Source: Alphaproteobacteria bacterium
GTDB lineage: Bacteria; Pseudomonadota; Alphaproteobacteria; Puniceispirillales; Puniceispirillaceae
Assembly (NCBI GenBank): GCA_022425565.1
Contig: JAKMFG010000046.1
Location: 1 to 15,676 of the forward strand
Direction: 5' to 3'
DNA length: 15,676 bases
Positions 6,440 to 14,033 of this stretch are shown here, piece by piece; the stretch's first letter is position 1; each line of letters begins with the position of its first letter. The notes under the pieces are model-generated. The model worked only from the letters and a program-made list of their open reading frames with translations, searched no databases and had not been told where the DNA came from. The translations under genes were made by a program, and so were the position numbers.

Positions 6440-6715
6440 ATGGCCAATGAAACCCCATCCGGCATCGGCGCCTCGGCCGACCTGGCCGATATCAGCTTTG
6501 AGGATGCCCTGCGCGAGCTTGAGGCCATTGTCGAGTCGCTGGAACATGGTGATGTCTCGCTCGACAATGCCATTGCCGCCTTTGAGCGCGGCACGGCGCT
6601 GAAAGCGCATTGCCAGGCAAGGCTCGAGGAAGCGCGGATGAAAGTAGAGCAAATTCGGGTGCCGGCCGACGGCGGCGCACCAGAATCGGCCAGCACCTTC
6701 AGCGCTGACGAGTAG
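6440..6715 (+). CDS. xseB: Exodeoxyribonuclease VII small subunit
   Basis: This 91-residue protein has the XseB core SFEDALRELEAIVESLEHGD-SLDNAI-AFERGTAL at about residues 19-55, followed by a helix ending in VEQI. It is the small subunit of exonuclease VII, which degrades single-stranded DNA from both ends in complex with XseA; xseA is not in this window. The start at 6440 is set by GGGAGG (6425-6430) nine bases upstream; a GTG at 6407 is in frame but would add eleven atypical residues. The N-terminal Ser/Ala/Gly stretch makes it slightly longer than E. coli XseB (about 80). Three bases separate its stop from ispA, indicating one operon. Confidence 0.93.
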   Translation: MANETPSGIGASADLADISFEDALRELEAIVESLEHGDVSLDNAIAAFERGTALKAHCQARLEEARMKVEQIRVPADGGAPESASTFSADE

Positions 6716-6718
6716 GGT

Positions 6719-7609
6719 ATGTCACTCCCGCAATCCGTGCGCGACGACGCGGTGGTCGTCGAGCGTTATCTTGGTGCACTATTCAACGACATGAACGGGC
6801 CGGCCAACCGGCTTGCCGACTCCATGCGATACGCCACCATGAACGGCGGCAAACGGCTGCGGGCCTGCCTTGTTCTTGCTGCCGCGCGGCTTGCTGCGGG
6901 TGGAGATCTTCCTGCAGGAGCGATGGCGGTCGCGGCGTCGGTCGAATGCCTTCACGCATATTCCCTTGTTCATGACGATCTTCCGGCGATGGATGATTCA
7001 GACACAAGGCGTGGCGAGCCGTCCTGCCATATCGCTTTTGACGAGGCGACAGCGATTCTTGCCGGTGACGCGTTGCAGACCATGGCCTTCGAGCTCTTGG
7101 CCGATGCGAGAACGCATGCGGATGGCAATGTGCGCGCCGCGCTTGTGGCCGCACTTGCGCGCGCCGCCGGGCTTGACGGTATGGCAGGCGGGCAAATGCT
7201 GGATCTCGAGGCTGAGAGCCGCATCATGACGCTCGACGAGGTTCGGCAGATGCAGGCGATGAAGACGGGCGCGCTGATCCAGTATGCGGCGGCGGCCGGC
7301 GGGATTCATGGCGGGGCCGATGCAACGCTGCAATCTGCGCTGGAGCGCTATGCCCGCGATCTCGGGCTGGCCTTCCAGATTGCCGATGACCTGCTGGATT
7401 ATGACGGCGATGCGGAACTGCTCGGCAAGCCTGCCGGCCAGGATGCGGACCGCGGCAAGGGCAGCTTCGTGGTGCTTATGGGGCTGGAGTCTGCACGCGC
7501 CGCCGCGGCCGAGTTGATTGCCGATGCCGAGGCGGCTCTGGAGCGTTGGGGAGATGCTGCCGCACCACTTCGCTCTATCGCGCGATTCGCAATTGAACGG
7601 CAGTCGTGA
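6719..7609 (+). CDS. ispA: Farnesyl diphosphate synthase (polyprenyl synthetase)
   Basis: This is a 296-residue short-chain trans-prenyltransferase that condenses isopentenyl diphosphate with dimethylallyl and geranyl diphosphates to make farnesyl diphosphate in the cytosol. Both Asp-rich motifs are present: DDLPAMDD (residues 86-93) and DDLLD (223-227). The GGKRLR substrate-binding segment lies at 43-48, and the first motif is preceded by HAYSLVH as in bacterial FPP synthases. Length matches IspA (about 299 in E. coli). It starts three bases after xseB and is followed by dxs, so it joins the MEP pathway entry enzyme with the prenyl elongation step. The second-motif context (DYDGD) is slightly atypical but the metal ligands are intact. 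Confidence 0.94.
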   Translation: MSLPQSVRDDAVVVERYLGALFNDMNGPANRLADSMRYATMNGGKRLRACLVLAAARLAAGGDLPAGAMAVAASVECLHAYSLVHDDLPAMDDSDTRRGEPSCHIAFDEATAILAGDALQTMAFELLADARTHADGNVRAALVAALARAAGLDGMAGGQMLDLEAESRIMTLDEVRQMQAMKTGALIQYAAAAGGIHGGADATLQSALERYARDLGLAFQIADDLLDYDGDAELLGKPAGQDADRGKGSFVVLMGLESARAAAAELIADAEAALERWGDAAAPLRSIARFAIERQS

Positions 7610-7622
7610 TAGTTCTTATAAC
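7593..7622 (+). promoter_or_regulatory. Candidate dxs promoter overlapping the ispA 3' end
   Basis: TTGAAC (7593-7598) and TATAAC (7617-7622, five of six consensus bases) are 18 bases apart, spanning the ispA stop codon. Initiation near 7629 would leave a leader of about 45 bases before dxs. This would allow dxs and tlyA to be expressed independently of xseB-ispA. Confidence 0.45.
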
Positions 7623-7673
7623 TGTAACAAGACGTTTAACAGGGTCGGCCTGTCCCCCCGGGTCGTGACACCG

Positions 7674-9596
7674 ATGACCGCAACACCCCTGCTCGACAGG
7701 ATTTCCAGCGTCGATGATCTGCGCCGGCTGTCCGAGGGCGACCTTCAGAATCTTGCAAGTGAGCTTCGTACGGCGACGATTGGCGCGGTGTCGAAGACAG
7801 GTGGCCATCTGGGCGCCGGTCTTGGCGTCGTCGAGTTGACGGTGGCGCTTCACTATGTCTTCCAGACGCCGCATGACAGGCTGATCTGGGATGTCGGCCA
7901 TCAGGCCTATCCCCACAAAATTCTGACCAGCCGCCGCGACCGAATAGAGACCTTGCGGCAGAAGGGCGGGCTGTCCGGCTTCACCAAGCGTAGCGAGTCG
8001 GAATTCGACCCGTTCGGTGCGGGCCACTCCTCGACCTCGATTTCCGCAGGTCTTGGCATGGCGGTCGGCAGCGACCTGCAGGGAATCAAGCGCAACGTCA
8101 TTGCTGTGATTGGTGACGGCGCGATGAGCGCGGGCATGGCGTTCGAGGGCATGAACAATGCCGGCGCGTCGGATTCGCGCCTGATCGTCATCCTGAATGA
8201 CAATGACATGTCGATCGGCCAGCCGGTCGGTGCGATGAGCAGCTATCTCTCGCGTTTGATCACTTCTGAGCCGTTCCACTCGATCCGCGATCTGATGCGA
8301 GAGGTGGCCAGCCGTTTTCCAGCCGAGATCGAGCGCACGGCGCGCCGCGCCCGCGAGGCTGCCCGCGACCTGATCAGTGGCAATTCAGTCTTCAGCCAGC
8401 TCGGCTTTCTGCATATCGGTCCGATCGACGGCCATGACATGTCGCATTTGTTGCCGGTGCTGAAAAATATCCGTGACGGTCATGCGCGCGGCCCGGTGCT
8501 CGTCCATGTGGTCACCGAAAAGGGCAAGGGCCACCCCTTTGCCGGCCCATCGGCCGAGAAATACCACGCCGTTCCGAAATTCGACGTCATTACCGGCACG
8601 CAGCACAAGCCTGCGGGCAACGCGCCAAGCTATACTTCAGTGTTTGCCAATAGCCTGATTGCCGAGGCCGAGGCCGACGACAGGATTGTTGCCATCACCG
8701 CGGCGATGCCGTCTGGAACCGGTATCGACAAGGTGAAGACGCGTTTCCCGAACCGGGTATTTGATGTCGGCATTGCGGAACAGCATGCGGTGACCTTCGC
8801 CGCCGGTCTGGCGACTGAGGGCATGAAGCCCTTCTGCGCGCTCTATTCGACCTTCCTGCAGCGCGGCTATGACCAATTGGTACATGACGTCGCCATTCAG
8901 AACCTGCCGGTACGTTTTGCCATCGACAGGTCCGGTGTTGTCGGCAATGACGGCGCCACTCATGCCGGTGTCTATGACATCGCCTATCTGTCCTGCTTGC
9001 CGAACATGGTCATCATGTGCCCGTCGGACGAGGCCGAACTTGTGCATATGGTCGCCACTGCGGCGGCACATGATGCGGGGCCTAGCGCGGTGCGGTATCC
9101 ACGCGGTGAGGGCGTGGGAACCGAATTGCCTGAGCGGGGCGAGGTTCTGCCCATCGGCCTTGGCCGCCTGGTTCGTCAGGGCAGCGGCACGGCTATCCTG
9201 TCGCTTGGAACGCGCCTTGCCGACTGCCTGGCGGCGGCAGACGAGGTCGATGGTGGCGAGGGATTCACCATCGCCGACGCGCGTTTTGCAAAACCGCTGG
9301 ATACCGACCTTCTGGACAGTCTGGCGACATCGCATGACCGGCTTGTGATCGTCGAGGAGAACAGCCCTGGTGGGTTCTCGGCGCATGTGCTGCAATATCT
9401 CGCCAATGCAGGCCATCTCGACGGCAGTCTTGCCGTGCGGTGCCTGTCGCTTCCCGACGCGATGCTGGACCATGACAGCCAGTCCGGGCAGCTGGCACTT
9501 GCCGGACTGGACAAGGCAGGGATCGCCGCCGCGCTGCGTGACCTGAGCGGGACGACCGCTGCGTCACCCAAGACGGAAAACCAAAGCAAAAGCTGA
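7674..9596 (+). CDS. dxs: 1-deoxy-D-xylulose-5-phosphate synthase
   Basis: This is a 640-residue thiamine-diphosphate enzyme that joins pyruvate and glyceraldehyde 3-phosphate, the committed step of the MEP isoprenoid pathway. Visible elements are His45 in GGHLGAGLG, the ThDP/Mg motif GDGAMSAG (148-155) ending at LNDN (174-177), the activating Glu369 in GIAEQH, and the DRSG motif (418-421) for substrate binding. Length is that expected of Dxs. I chose the ATG at 7674: the in-frame TTG at 7518 lies inside ispA and would add 52 residues of non-family sequence. No strong Shine-Dalgarno is visible before 7674. The stop is one base from the tlyA start, suggesting coupling. Confidence 0.95.
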   Translation: MTATPLLDRISSVDDLRRLSEGDLQNLASELRTATIGAVSKTGGHLGAGLGVVELTVALHYVFQTPHDRLIWDVGHQAYPHKILTSRRDRIETLRQKGGLSGFTKRSESEFDPFGAGHSSTSISAGLGMAVGSDLQGIKRNVIAVIGDGAMSAGMAFEGMNNAGASDSRLIVILNDNDMSIGQPVGAMSSYLSRLITSEPFHSIRDLMREVASRFPAEIERTARRAREAARDLISGNSVFSQLGFLHIGPIDGHDMSHLLPVLKNIRDGHARGPVLVHVVTEKGKGHPFAGPSAEKYHAVPKFDVITGTQHKPAGNAPSYTSVFANSLIAEAEADDRIVAITAAMPSGTGIDKVKTRFPNRVFDVGIAEQHAVTFAAGLATEGMKPFCALYSTFLQRGYDQLVHDVAIQNLPVRFAIDRSGVVGNDGATHAGVYDIAYLSCLPNMVIMCPSDEAELVHMVATAAAHDAGPSAVRYPRGEGVGTELPERGEVLPIGLGRLVRQGSGTAILSLGTRLADCLAAADEVDGGEGFTIADARFAKPLDTDLLDSLATSHDRLVIVEENSPGGFSAHVLQYLANAGHLDGSLAVRCLSLPDAMLDHDSQSGQLALAGLDKAGIAAALRDLSGTTAASPKTENQSKS

Positions 9597-9597
9597 A

Positions 9598-10368
9598 ATG
9601 ACGCCTTCCGGAGCCGATGAATCCCCGATGCGGGCGGATGCTCTGATGGTCAAGCGCGGGTTGGCGGCGTCGCGTGACCGTGCGCAAGCGATGATTGCCG
9701 AGGGACGTGTCCTTGTCGATGGAATGCCGCTTGCCAAGCCGGCAAAGAAGCTTCTGCCCGATGCCAAGATTACAACGACGGCTCCAGATATTCCGTGGGT
9801 CAGTCGCGGTGCGCTGAAACTGGTCGGCGGGCTAGAGGCCTTTCCGATGATTGATCCGGCAGGCCTGTCCTGTGCCGATATCGGCGCGAGCACCGGCGGT
9901 TTCACCGAGGTGTTGCTGGCACGCGGGGCAGCGCATGTCGTGGCCGTAGATGTCGGGCATGGGCAGCTTCACCCGAAACTTGCCGATGACCCGAGGGTCA
10001 CCTCGCGCGAAGGCCTGAACGCGCGACATCTGACGGCAGATGATTTTGCCGCTTCGCCAAAGCTGATCGTCTGCGATGCGTCCTTCATTTCACTGACCAA
10101 GGTGCTGCCGGTAGCAATGGATCTGGCAGCGCCGGAAGCCCTGCTGCTGGCACTGGTCAAGCCGCAGTTCGAAGTGGGGCGCGCACAGATCGGCAAGGGA
10201 GGCATTGTTCGTGACCGGCAGGCTGTTGCGGACGCGGTAGCGCGTATCGAACATTGGCTAGCTGCAGATATGGGGTGGGAGCTGATCGGCACCACCGCAT
10301 CGCCCATCGACGGGCAGGACGGCAACCGTGAATTCCTGCTGGCGGGACGGAAAAGTCGAAACGGCTAG
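9598..10368 (+). CDS. tlyA: TlyA-family rRNA 2'-O-methyltransferase
   Basis: This 256-residue protein joins an N-terminal S4 RNA-binding domain (about residues 12-70, with [19 protein letters not shown]) to a FtsJ/RrmJ-like methyltransferase. The SAM site is [15 protein letters not shown] (93-107) and the acidic DVGHGQ follows. The K-D-K-E catalytic set is present as K74 (GALKL), D160 (VCDASF), K188 (LVKPQFE) and E245 (NREFLL). Mycobacterial TlyA methylates cytidines in 16S and 23S rRNA; some bacteria also show a haemolysin phenotype. The ATG at 9598 is one base after dxs; a second ATG at 9628 would give the more usual N-terminus, so the first ten residues are uncertain. It is the last gene of the group and its stop is shared with aroC. 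Confidence 0.92.
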   Translation: MTPSGADESPMRADALMVKRGLAASRDRAQAMIAEGRVLVDGMPLAKPAKKLLPDAKITTTAPDIPWVSRGALKLVGGLEAFPMIDPAGLSCADIGASTGGFTEVLLARGAAHVVAVDVGHGQLHPKLADDPRVTSREGLNARHLTADDFAASPKLIVCDASFISLTKVLPVAMDLAAPEALLLALVKPQFEVGRAQIGKGGIVRDRQAVADAVARIEHWLAADMGWELIGTTASPIDGQDGNREFLLAGRKSRNG

Positions 10369-11453
10369 AACAGGCCGCACTGCGCCTTGTGACGCATTAC
10401 CGCGTCGGCGAGCGTAACGGCCATCATGGCTTCAGCCACCGGAACACCGCGGATGCCGACACAGGGGTCGTGGCGCCCTTTGGTCACAACCTCGACATCG
10501 TCACCGTCCAGATCGACCGAACGCCGCGGCGTCAGGATCGAGCTTGTCGGCTTGATGGCGATCCGCACCACCAGCGGCTGGCCGGTAGAGATGCCGCCAA
10601 GGACACCGCCATTATTGTTGCCAAGGAATTCCGGACCTGTCTCGCCAGCCCGCATCTCGTCGCCGGCTTCGCGGCCGTCCATCTTGGCAAGGTCGAAGCC
10701 GCCGCCGATTTCCACTCCCTTTACCGCGTTGATGGTCATCATCGCGGCAGCAAGGTCGCTGTCCAGCTTGCCGTAGATCGGCTGACCAAGTCCGGCGGGA
10801 ATGCCCTCTGCCACGATCTCGAGGATTGCGCCGGCAGAGCTGCCGTCCTTGCGTATGCCGTCGAGATAGGTCTCCCATTCACCGGCCGCCACCGGATCGG
10901 GGCAGAAAAACGGGTTGTTTGCTGTCTCGTCCCAGTCGAGGCGGCTACGGTCGATGGCGTGGGGTCCGATCTGGACGACACCACCGCGGATGCGATAGCT
11001 CTCGCCAAGCACGGTTTTCAGCATCTGGTCGCCAATGGCGCCGGCCGCCACACGGACAGCCGTCTCGCGTGCAGATGACCTGCCGCCGCCGCGATAATCA
11101 CGAATGCCGTATTTTTCCTGATAGGTGAAATCGGCATGGCCCGGGCGGAATTGCCGCGAGATTTCGCTGTAATCCTTGGAACGCTGGTCCTTGTTGCGGA
11201 TCAGCATGGCAACAGGCGTGCCGGTGGTCATGCCCTCGAATACGCCGGACAGGATTTCGACTTCGTCATCTTCACGGCGCTGCGTGACAAACCGGCTCTG
11301 GCCCGGCTTGCGGCGGTCGAGATAGGGCTGGATGATGCCCTCTGAAAGGGGCAGGCGTGGTGGTACGCCATCGACGATGCAGCCGATACCAGGGCCATGG
11401 CTCTCGCCGAAACTGGTAAAGGAGAACAGCTTTCCGAAACTGTTGTCCGACAT
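10365..11453 (-). CDS. aroC: Chorismate synthase
   Basis: This is a 362-residue enzyme that converts 5-enolpyruvylshikimate-3-phosphate to chorismate using reduced FMN, the last common step to aromatic amino acids and folate. The family signatures are clear: [18 protein letters not shown] near the N-terminus with the active-site His, and [20 protein letters not shown] followed by [17 protein letters not shown]. Length equals the E. coli enzyme to within a few residues. The ATG is one base past the fabI stop, so it is probably coupled to fabI. At its other end the TAG stop shares a CTAG with the convergent tlyA, leaving no room for a separate terminator. Confidence 0.96.
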   Translation of the reverse strand: MSDNSFGKLFSFTSFGESHGPGIGCIVDGVPPRLPLSEGIIQPYLDRRKPGQSRFVTQRREDDEVEILSGVFEGMTTGTPVAMLIRNKDQRSKDYSEISRQFRPGHADFTYQEKYGIRDYRGGGRSSARETAVRVAAGAIGDQMLKTVLGESYRIRGGVVQIGPHAIDRSRLDWDETANNPFFCPDPVAAGEWETYLDGIRKDGSSAGAILEIVAEGIPAGLGQPIYGKLDSDLAAAMMTINAVKGVEIGGGFDLAKMDGREAGDEMRAGETGPEFLGNNNGGVLGGISTGQPLVVRIAIKPTSSILTPRRSVDLDGDDVEVVTKGRHDPCVGIRGVPVAEAMMAVTLADAVMRHKAQCGLF

Positions 11454-11454
11454 G

Positions 11455-12273
11455 TCAGACGACCGAGATATCCGGCGCGTCGACGGCTTTCATGCCAACG
11501 ACATGGTAGCCGCAATCCACATGGTGGGTCTCGCCGGTGACACCAGATGACAGGTCCGACAGAAGGTAAAGCCCGGCGCCGCCGACATCATCAAGCGTCA
11601 CGTTACGCTTGAGCGGCGAGTTGTATTCATTCCATTTCAGGATGTAGCGGAAGTCGCCGATGCCCGATGCGGCGAGTGTCTTCATCGGACCGGCCGACAG
11701 GCCGTTTACCCGAATGTTGCGCCCACCAAGATCGACCGCCAGATATCGCACCGAGGCCTCGAGCGCCGCCTTGGCAACGCCCATGACATTGTAATGCGGC
11801 ATGACGCGCTCGGCACCGTAATAGGTCAGGGTTAGCAGCGAGCCGCCATCCTTCATCATGGCTGTTGCCTTGCGGGTGATCTCGGTGAAGGAATAGACCG
11901 AGATATCCATGGTGCGCTGGAAGTTGTCGCGGCTGGTATCGACATAGCCGCCCTTCAGTTCTTCCTTGTCGGAATAGGCGATGGCGTGAACCACGAAATC
12001 CAGCTCGCCCCATTCGGATTTCAGCCTGTCGAAGACGGAATCGACACTGGCTTCGTCAGTCACGTCGCATGGCAGAACAAGATTGCTGCCGACGGATTCG
12101 GCAAGCGGGATCACGCGCTTCTGAAGTGCCTCGCCCTGAAAGGTGAAGGCGAGTTCGGCGCCATGCTCGGCAAGTTTGGAGGCGATGCCCCAGCCGATTG
12201 ACCGGTCATTGGCAACGCCCATGATCAGTCCACGCTTGCCTGCCATCACGCCCGAAGAGGTCTGCTCCGACAT
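11455..12273 (-). CDS. fabI: Enoyl-[acyl-carrier-protein] reductase (NADH), FabI type
   Basis: This 272-residue short-chain-dehydrogenase-like enzyme carries out the final reduction in each round of type II fatty acid elongation and is the target of triclosan-type inhibitors. It has the FabI nucleotide-binding segment [17 protein letters not shown] (residues 15-31) and the catalytic region [19 protein letters not shown], where Y151, Y161 and K168 line up with E. coli Y146, Y156 and K163. The ATG at 12273 has a purine-rich AAAGGTGGGA upstream on this strand; residue 10 is also Met and would start closer to the NAD site. It is followed at one base by aroC, a pairing seen in other alphaproteobacteria. 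Confidence 0.95.
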   Translation of the reverse strand: MSEQTSSGVMAGKRGLIMGVANDRSIGWGIASKLAEHGAELAFTFQGEALQKRVIPLAESVGSNLVLPCDVTDEASVDSVFDRLKSEWGELDFVVHAIAYSDKEELKGGYVDTSRDNFQRTMDISVYSFTEITRKATAMMKDGGSLLTLTYYGAERVMPHYNVMGVAKAALEASVRYLAVDLGGRNIRVNGLSAGPMKTLAASGIGDFRYILKWNEYNSPLKRNVTLDDVGGAGLYLLSDLSSGVTGETHHVDCGYHVVGMKAVDAPDISVV

Positions 12274-12314
12274 GTCCGTCCCACCTTTGTCTTTGAGTTA
12301 TTTCTATGCGCGCC

Positions 12315-12343
12315 AATATGGCACGGCTGATTCGTCAGAACAA
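12315..12343 (-). promoter_or_regulatory. Candidate fabI-aroC promoter
   Basis: On the minus strand TTGTTC (12343-12338) and CATATT (12320-12315) are 17 bases apart, about 40 bases before the fabI start. Both boxes are imperfect. The site comes directly after a strong hairpin, a reasonable arrangement for a fresh transcript start. Confidence 0.35.
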
Positions 12344-12345
12344 GC

Positions 12346-12372
12346 CACGCCGGCTGGTGACCAGCCGGTGTG
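12346..12372 (-). terminator. Strong hairpin after the glycine-zipper gene
   Basis: Arms at 12346-12358 and 12360-12372 are complementary over 13 positions with a single G.U pair, centred on CCGGCTGGT/ACCAGCCGG. It lies 22 bases past the glycine-zipper stop. On the minus strand it is followed by GGCTTGTTC rather than a run of T, so termination may be incomplete or rely on the hairpin alone. Confidence 0.55.
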
Positions 12373-12394
12373 ACTCAGTGTTCCGGGTATCAGA

Positions 12395-12985
12395 CTAGCG
12401 AAGCGTGTAAGTCGTCTCACGGCTAAGCTCCACGCGCTCATTCATAGCCAGCGGACTTTGCGTTTCGACCGTGATGATGCGGTTATCGACCTCGATGCGG
12501 GTTCGATAGCCTGTGACCTCTTCGATGCTCTCCTCGATCATCACTTTGCGGATGCTGCAGACTTCCTGCTGGCGATACCCGACAATCTGCTGGCCGCCCT
12601 GCTGGTTCTTTTTCTTGGCATGTTCGCGGCCGAGCAGCGCGCCGACAACCGCGCCGGCGGCACCAGCGCCTTGCTGATCCGAGGTTTTATTGCCAATCGC
12701 CGAGCCGATCACGCCGCCGATGATCATCGCGCCAAGATCGCTGTTTCCATTATTGTTTCCTGCGGCGGCCTGTTCATAGACCGGTACTTCCTGGGTCTCG
12801 CAGATCTTCTCGTCAGAAGGGGTCTTCCGGATGTAGCTGGTGCGGATCGGATCTGATTTCGTTACCGTGCCGAGAACAGTTTCAATCCGTGTTTCAGCGC
12901 TCGCGGGAGCTACAACAAGAGTGCCTGTCGCAAGAATGGTGGCAATTGCGGCTGTCAGCCGCTGAGCGGAGAAGGTATGCGGCAT
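12395..12985 (-). CDS. Exported glycine-zipper 2TM / 17-kDa surface-antigen-like protein
   Basis: This 196-residue protein starts with a signal peptide (residues 1-30, hydrophobic core LTAAIATILATGTLVV, cleavage likely after ASA). There is no lipobox Cys, so it is not a typical lipoprotein. Residues 77-120 form a glycine zipper (GAMIIGGVIGSAIGNK, then GAGAAGAVVGALLG) as in the Rickettsia 17-kDa antigen family and SlyB-like envelope proteins. The rest is polar, with Cys62 and Cys143 that might form a disulfide, and a beta-rich C-terminus. AGGAGG lies six bases upstream of the ATG (12992-12997 on the minus strand), a strong ribosome site. The envelope location is well supported; function is unknown. 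It lies divergent from pdxH, a neighbourhood I recall in other alphaproteobacteria. Confidence 0.85.
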   Translation of the reverse strand: MPHTFSAQRLTAAIATILATGTLVVAPASAETRIETVLGTVTKSDPIRTSYIRKTPSDEKICETQEVPVYEQAAAGNNNGNSDLGAMIIGGVIGSAIGNKTSDQQGAGAAGAVVGALLGREHAKKKNQQGGQQIVGYRQQEVCSIRKVMIEESIEEVTGYRTRIEVDNRIITVETQSPLAMNERVELSRETTYTLR

Positions 12986-13191
12986 TTGATGCCTCCTGTC
13001 TGTGAAACAATCTCAGCCTTTTGAATAAACGCCAATTCGTACCAAATTGTGGCAGACCGTGTCTCATTGTCGTCAATTCATCAGACTGTTGCCTTCACCG
13101 TGCCGCCATATTGCCAACAGGCGGGCGGCTCCCCATCTTTAGAGCGATATCATAGACCGGCCCGAGGGCCTGACCACGGAGACGAATTTCC

Positions 13192-13782
13192 ATGCAGATC
13201 GAGGCGGGAACCAATCCCTTCACCCTGTTTGACAGCTGGTACAAAGAGGCCGTCGAGGCCGAGATCAACGATCCCGATGCCATTGCGCTCGCCAGCGTGA
13301 ATGCCGATGGCATGCCGTCCGTACGCATGGTTCTTCTCAGGCAGTGGTCGGATGAGGGATTCTTCTTTTTTACGAATTATGAGAGCCGCAAGGCCGGCGA
13401 GCTTGTTGCCACCGGCAAGGCTGCCTTCTGCCTGCACTGGAAGAGCTTGCGCCGGCAAATCCGCGTGACGGGCGAGGTCAGCAAGGCCAGCGCCGAACGG
13501 TCCGATGCCTATTTCGCTTCGCGTGGCCGGGGCAGCCGCATCGGCGCCTGGGCGTCCGAGCAGTCACGTCCGCTCGAATCCCGCGAAGCACTTGCAACTG
13601 CGGTTGCCGAGGTCGAGCAACGCTTCCCCGATGATGTGCCGCGCCCGCCGCACTGGGGCGGTTTCATGATCGTGCCGCAGGAAATCGAGTTCTGGGCGGA
13701 TGGCGAGCATCGTCTTCACGACAGGTTTCGCTTCACCCGCGACGGTGACGGCGGATGGGACATCCAGCGCCTGAATCCATAG
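13192..13782 (+). CDS. pdxH: Pyridoxamine/pyridoxine 5'-phosphate oxidase
   Basis: This 196-residue FMN enzyme makes pyridoxal 5'-phosphate from pyridoxine or pyridoxamine 5'-phosphate. Family features are the FMN-binding SVRMVLLRQW-x4-FFFFTNYESRKAGEL (about residues 43-66), the RQIRVTGEV strand, SRPLESRE, PPHWGGF and the C-terminal signature EIEFWADGEHRLHDRFRF ending in QRLNP. It is shorter than the E. coli enzyme (218) only at the N-terminus, as is common in this class. GGAGA (13178-13182) precedes the ATG by nine bases. The gene is divergent from the glycine-zipper gene with about 200 bases between. Confidence 0.95.
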   Translation: MQIEAGTNPFTLFDSWYKEAVEAEINDPDAIALASVNADGMPSVRMVLLRQWSDEGFFFFTNYESRKAGELVATGKAAFCLHWKSLRRQIRVTGEVSKASAERSDAYFASRGRGSRIGAWASEQSRPLESREALATAVAEVEQRFPDDVPRPPHWGGFMIVPQEIEFWADGEHRLHDRFRFTRDGDGGWDIQRLNP

Positions 13783-13825
13783 GATAAACCCACCGCAAGG
13801 TTCGGCTGTGTCCATAGTGTCGCGC

Positions 13826-13845
13826 CACGTCTAAACACGTCAAAA
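13826..13845. repeat. 10-bp direct repeat upstream of the dehydrogenase gene
   Basis: CACGTCTAAA and CACGTCAAAA follow each other directly, differing at one base and spaced by about one helical turn. This is a common form of regulator half-site arrangement. It lies about 190 bases before the dehydrogenase ATG and 44 after pdxH, so which gene it might serve is open. Confidence 0.5.
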
Positions 13846-13855
13846 CTGGTCGGAT

Positions 13856-13874
13856 GGCAGATGCAATTTCTGCC
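13856..13874. repeat. Inverted repeat in the pdxH-dehydrogenase gap
   Basis: GGCAGA (13856-13861) and TCTGCC (13869-13874) form a perfect inverted repeat with a seven-base loop, starting about 74 bases past the pdxH stop. It is followed by a mixed TTCGTTTGCC, so it could be a weak terminator for pdxH or an operator. The remaining 160 bases to the dehydrogenase start showed no promoter, riboswitch or gene that I could identify. Confidence 0.4.
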
Positions 13875-14033
13875 TTCGTTTGCCTACCATTTGCGCATGG
13901 GTCATACGTCCGGCGCCAAGTAGGTGCGATGTAAGCGCGGCCTGGGAGTCTGAAGCCGTGAGCCCCGACGGGTTGCCATGCACAGGCGACCGGGCGGGCA
14001 ATGACCGGACCGGAATATTTGGAGGGTGGCGTT

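Noticed and set aside
7518..7673. Upstream TTG start for dxs inside ispA
   Set aside because: It would add 52 residues unlike any Dxs, while the ATG at 7674 gives the standard length and N-terminus.
13783..14033. Riboswitch upstream of the dehydrogenase
   Set aside because: I compared it by eye with glycine, SAM-II and SAH riboswitch cores and could not match the conserved bases; a covariance-model search would be needed to exclude it fully.
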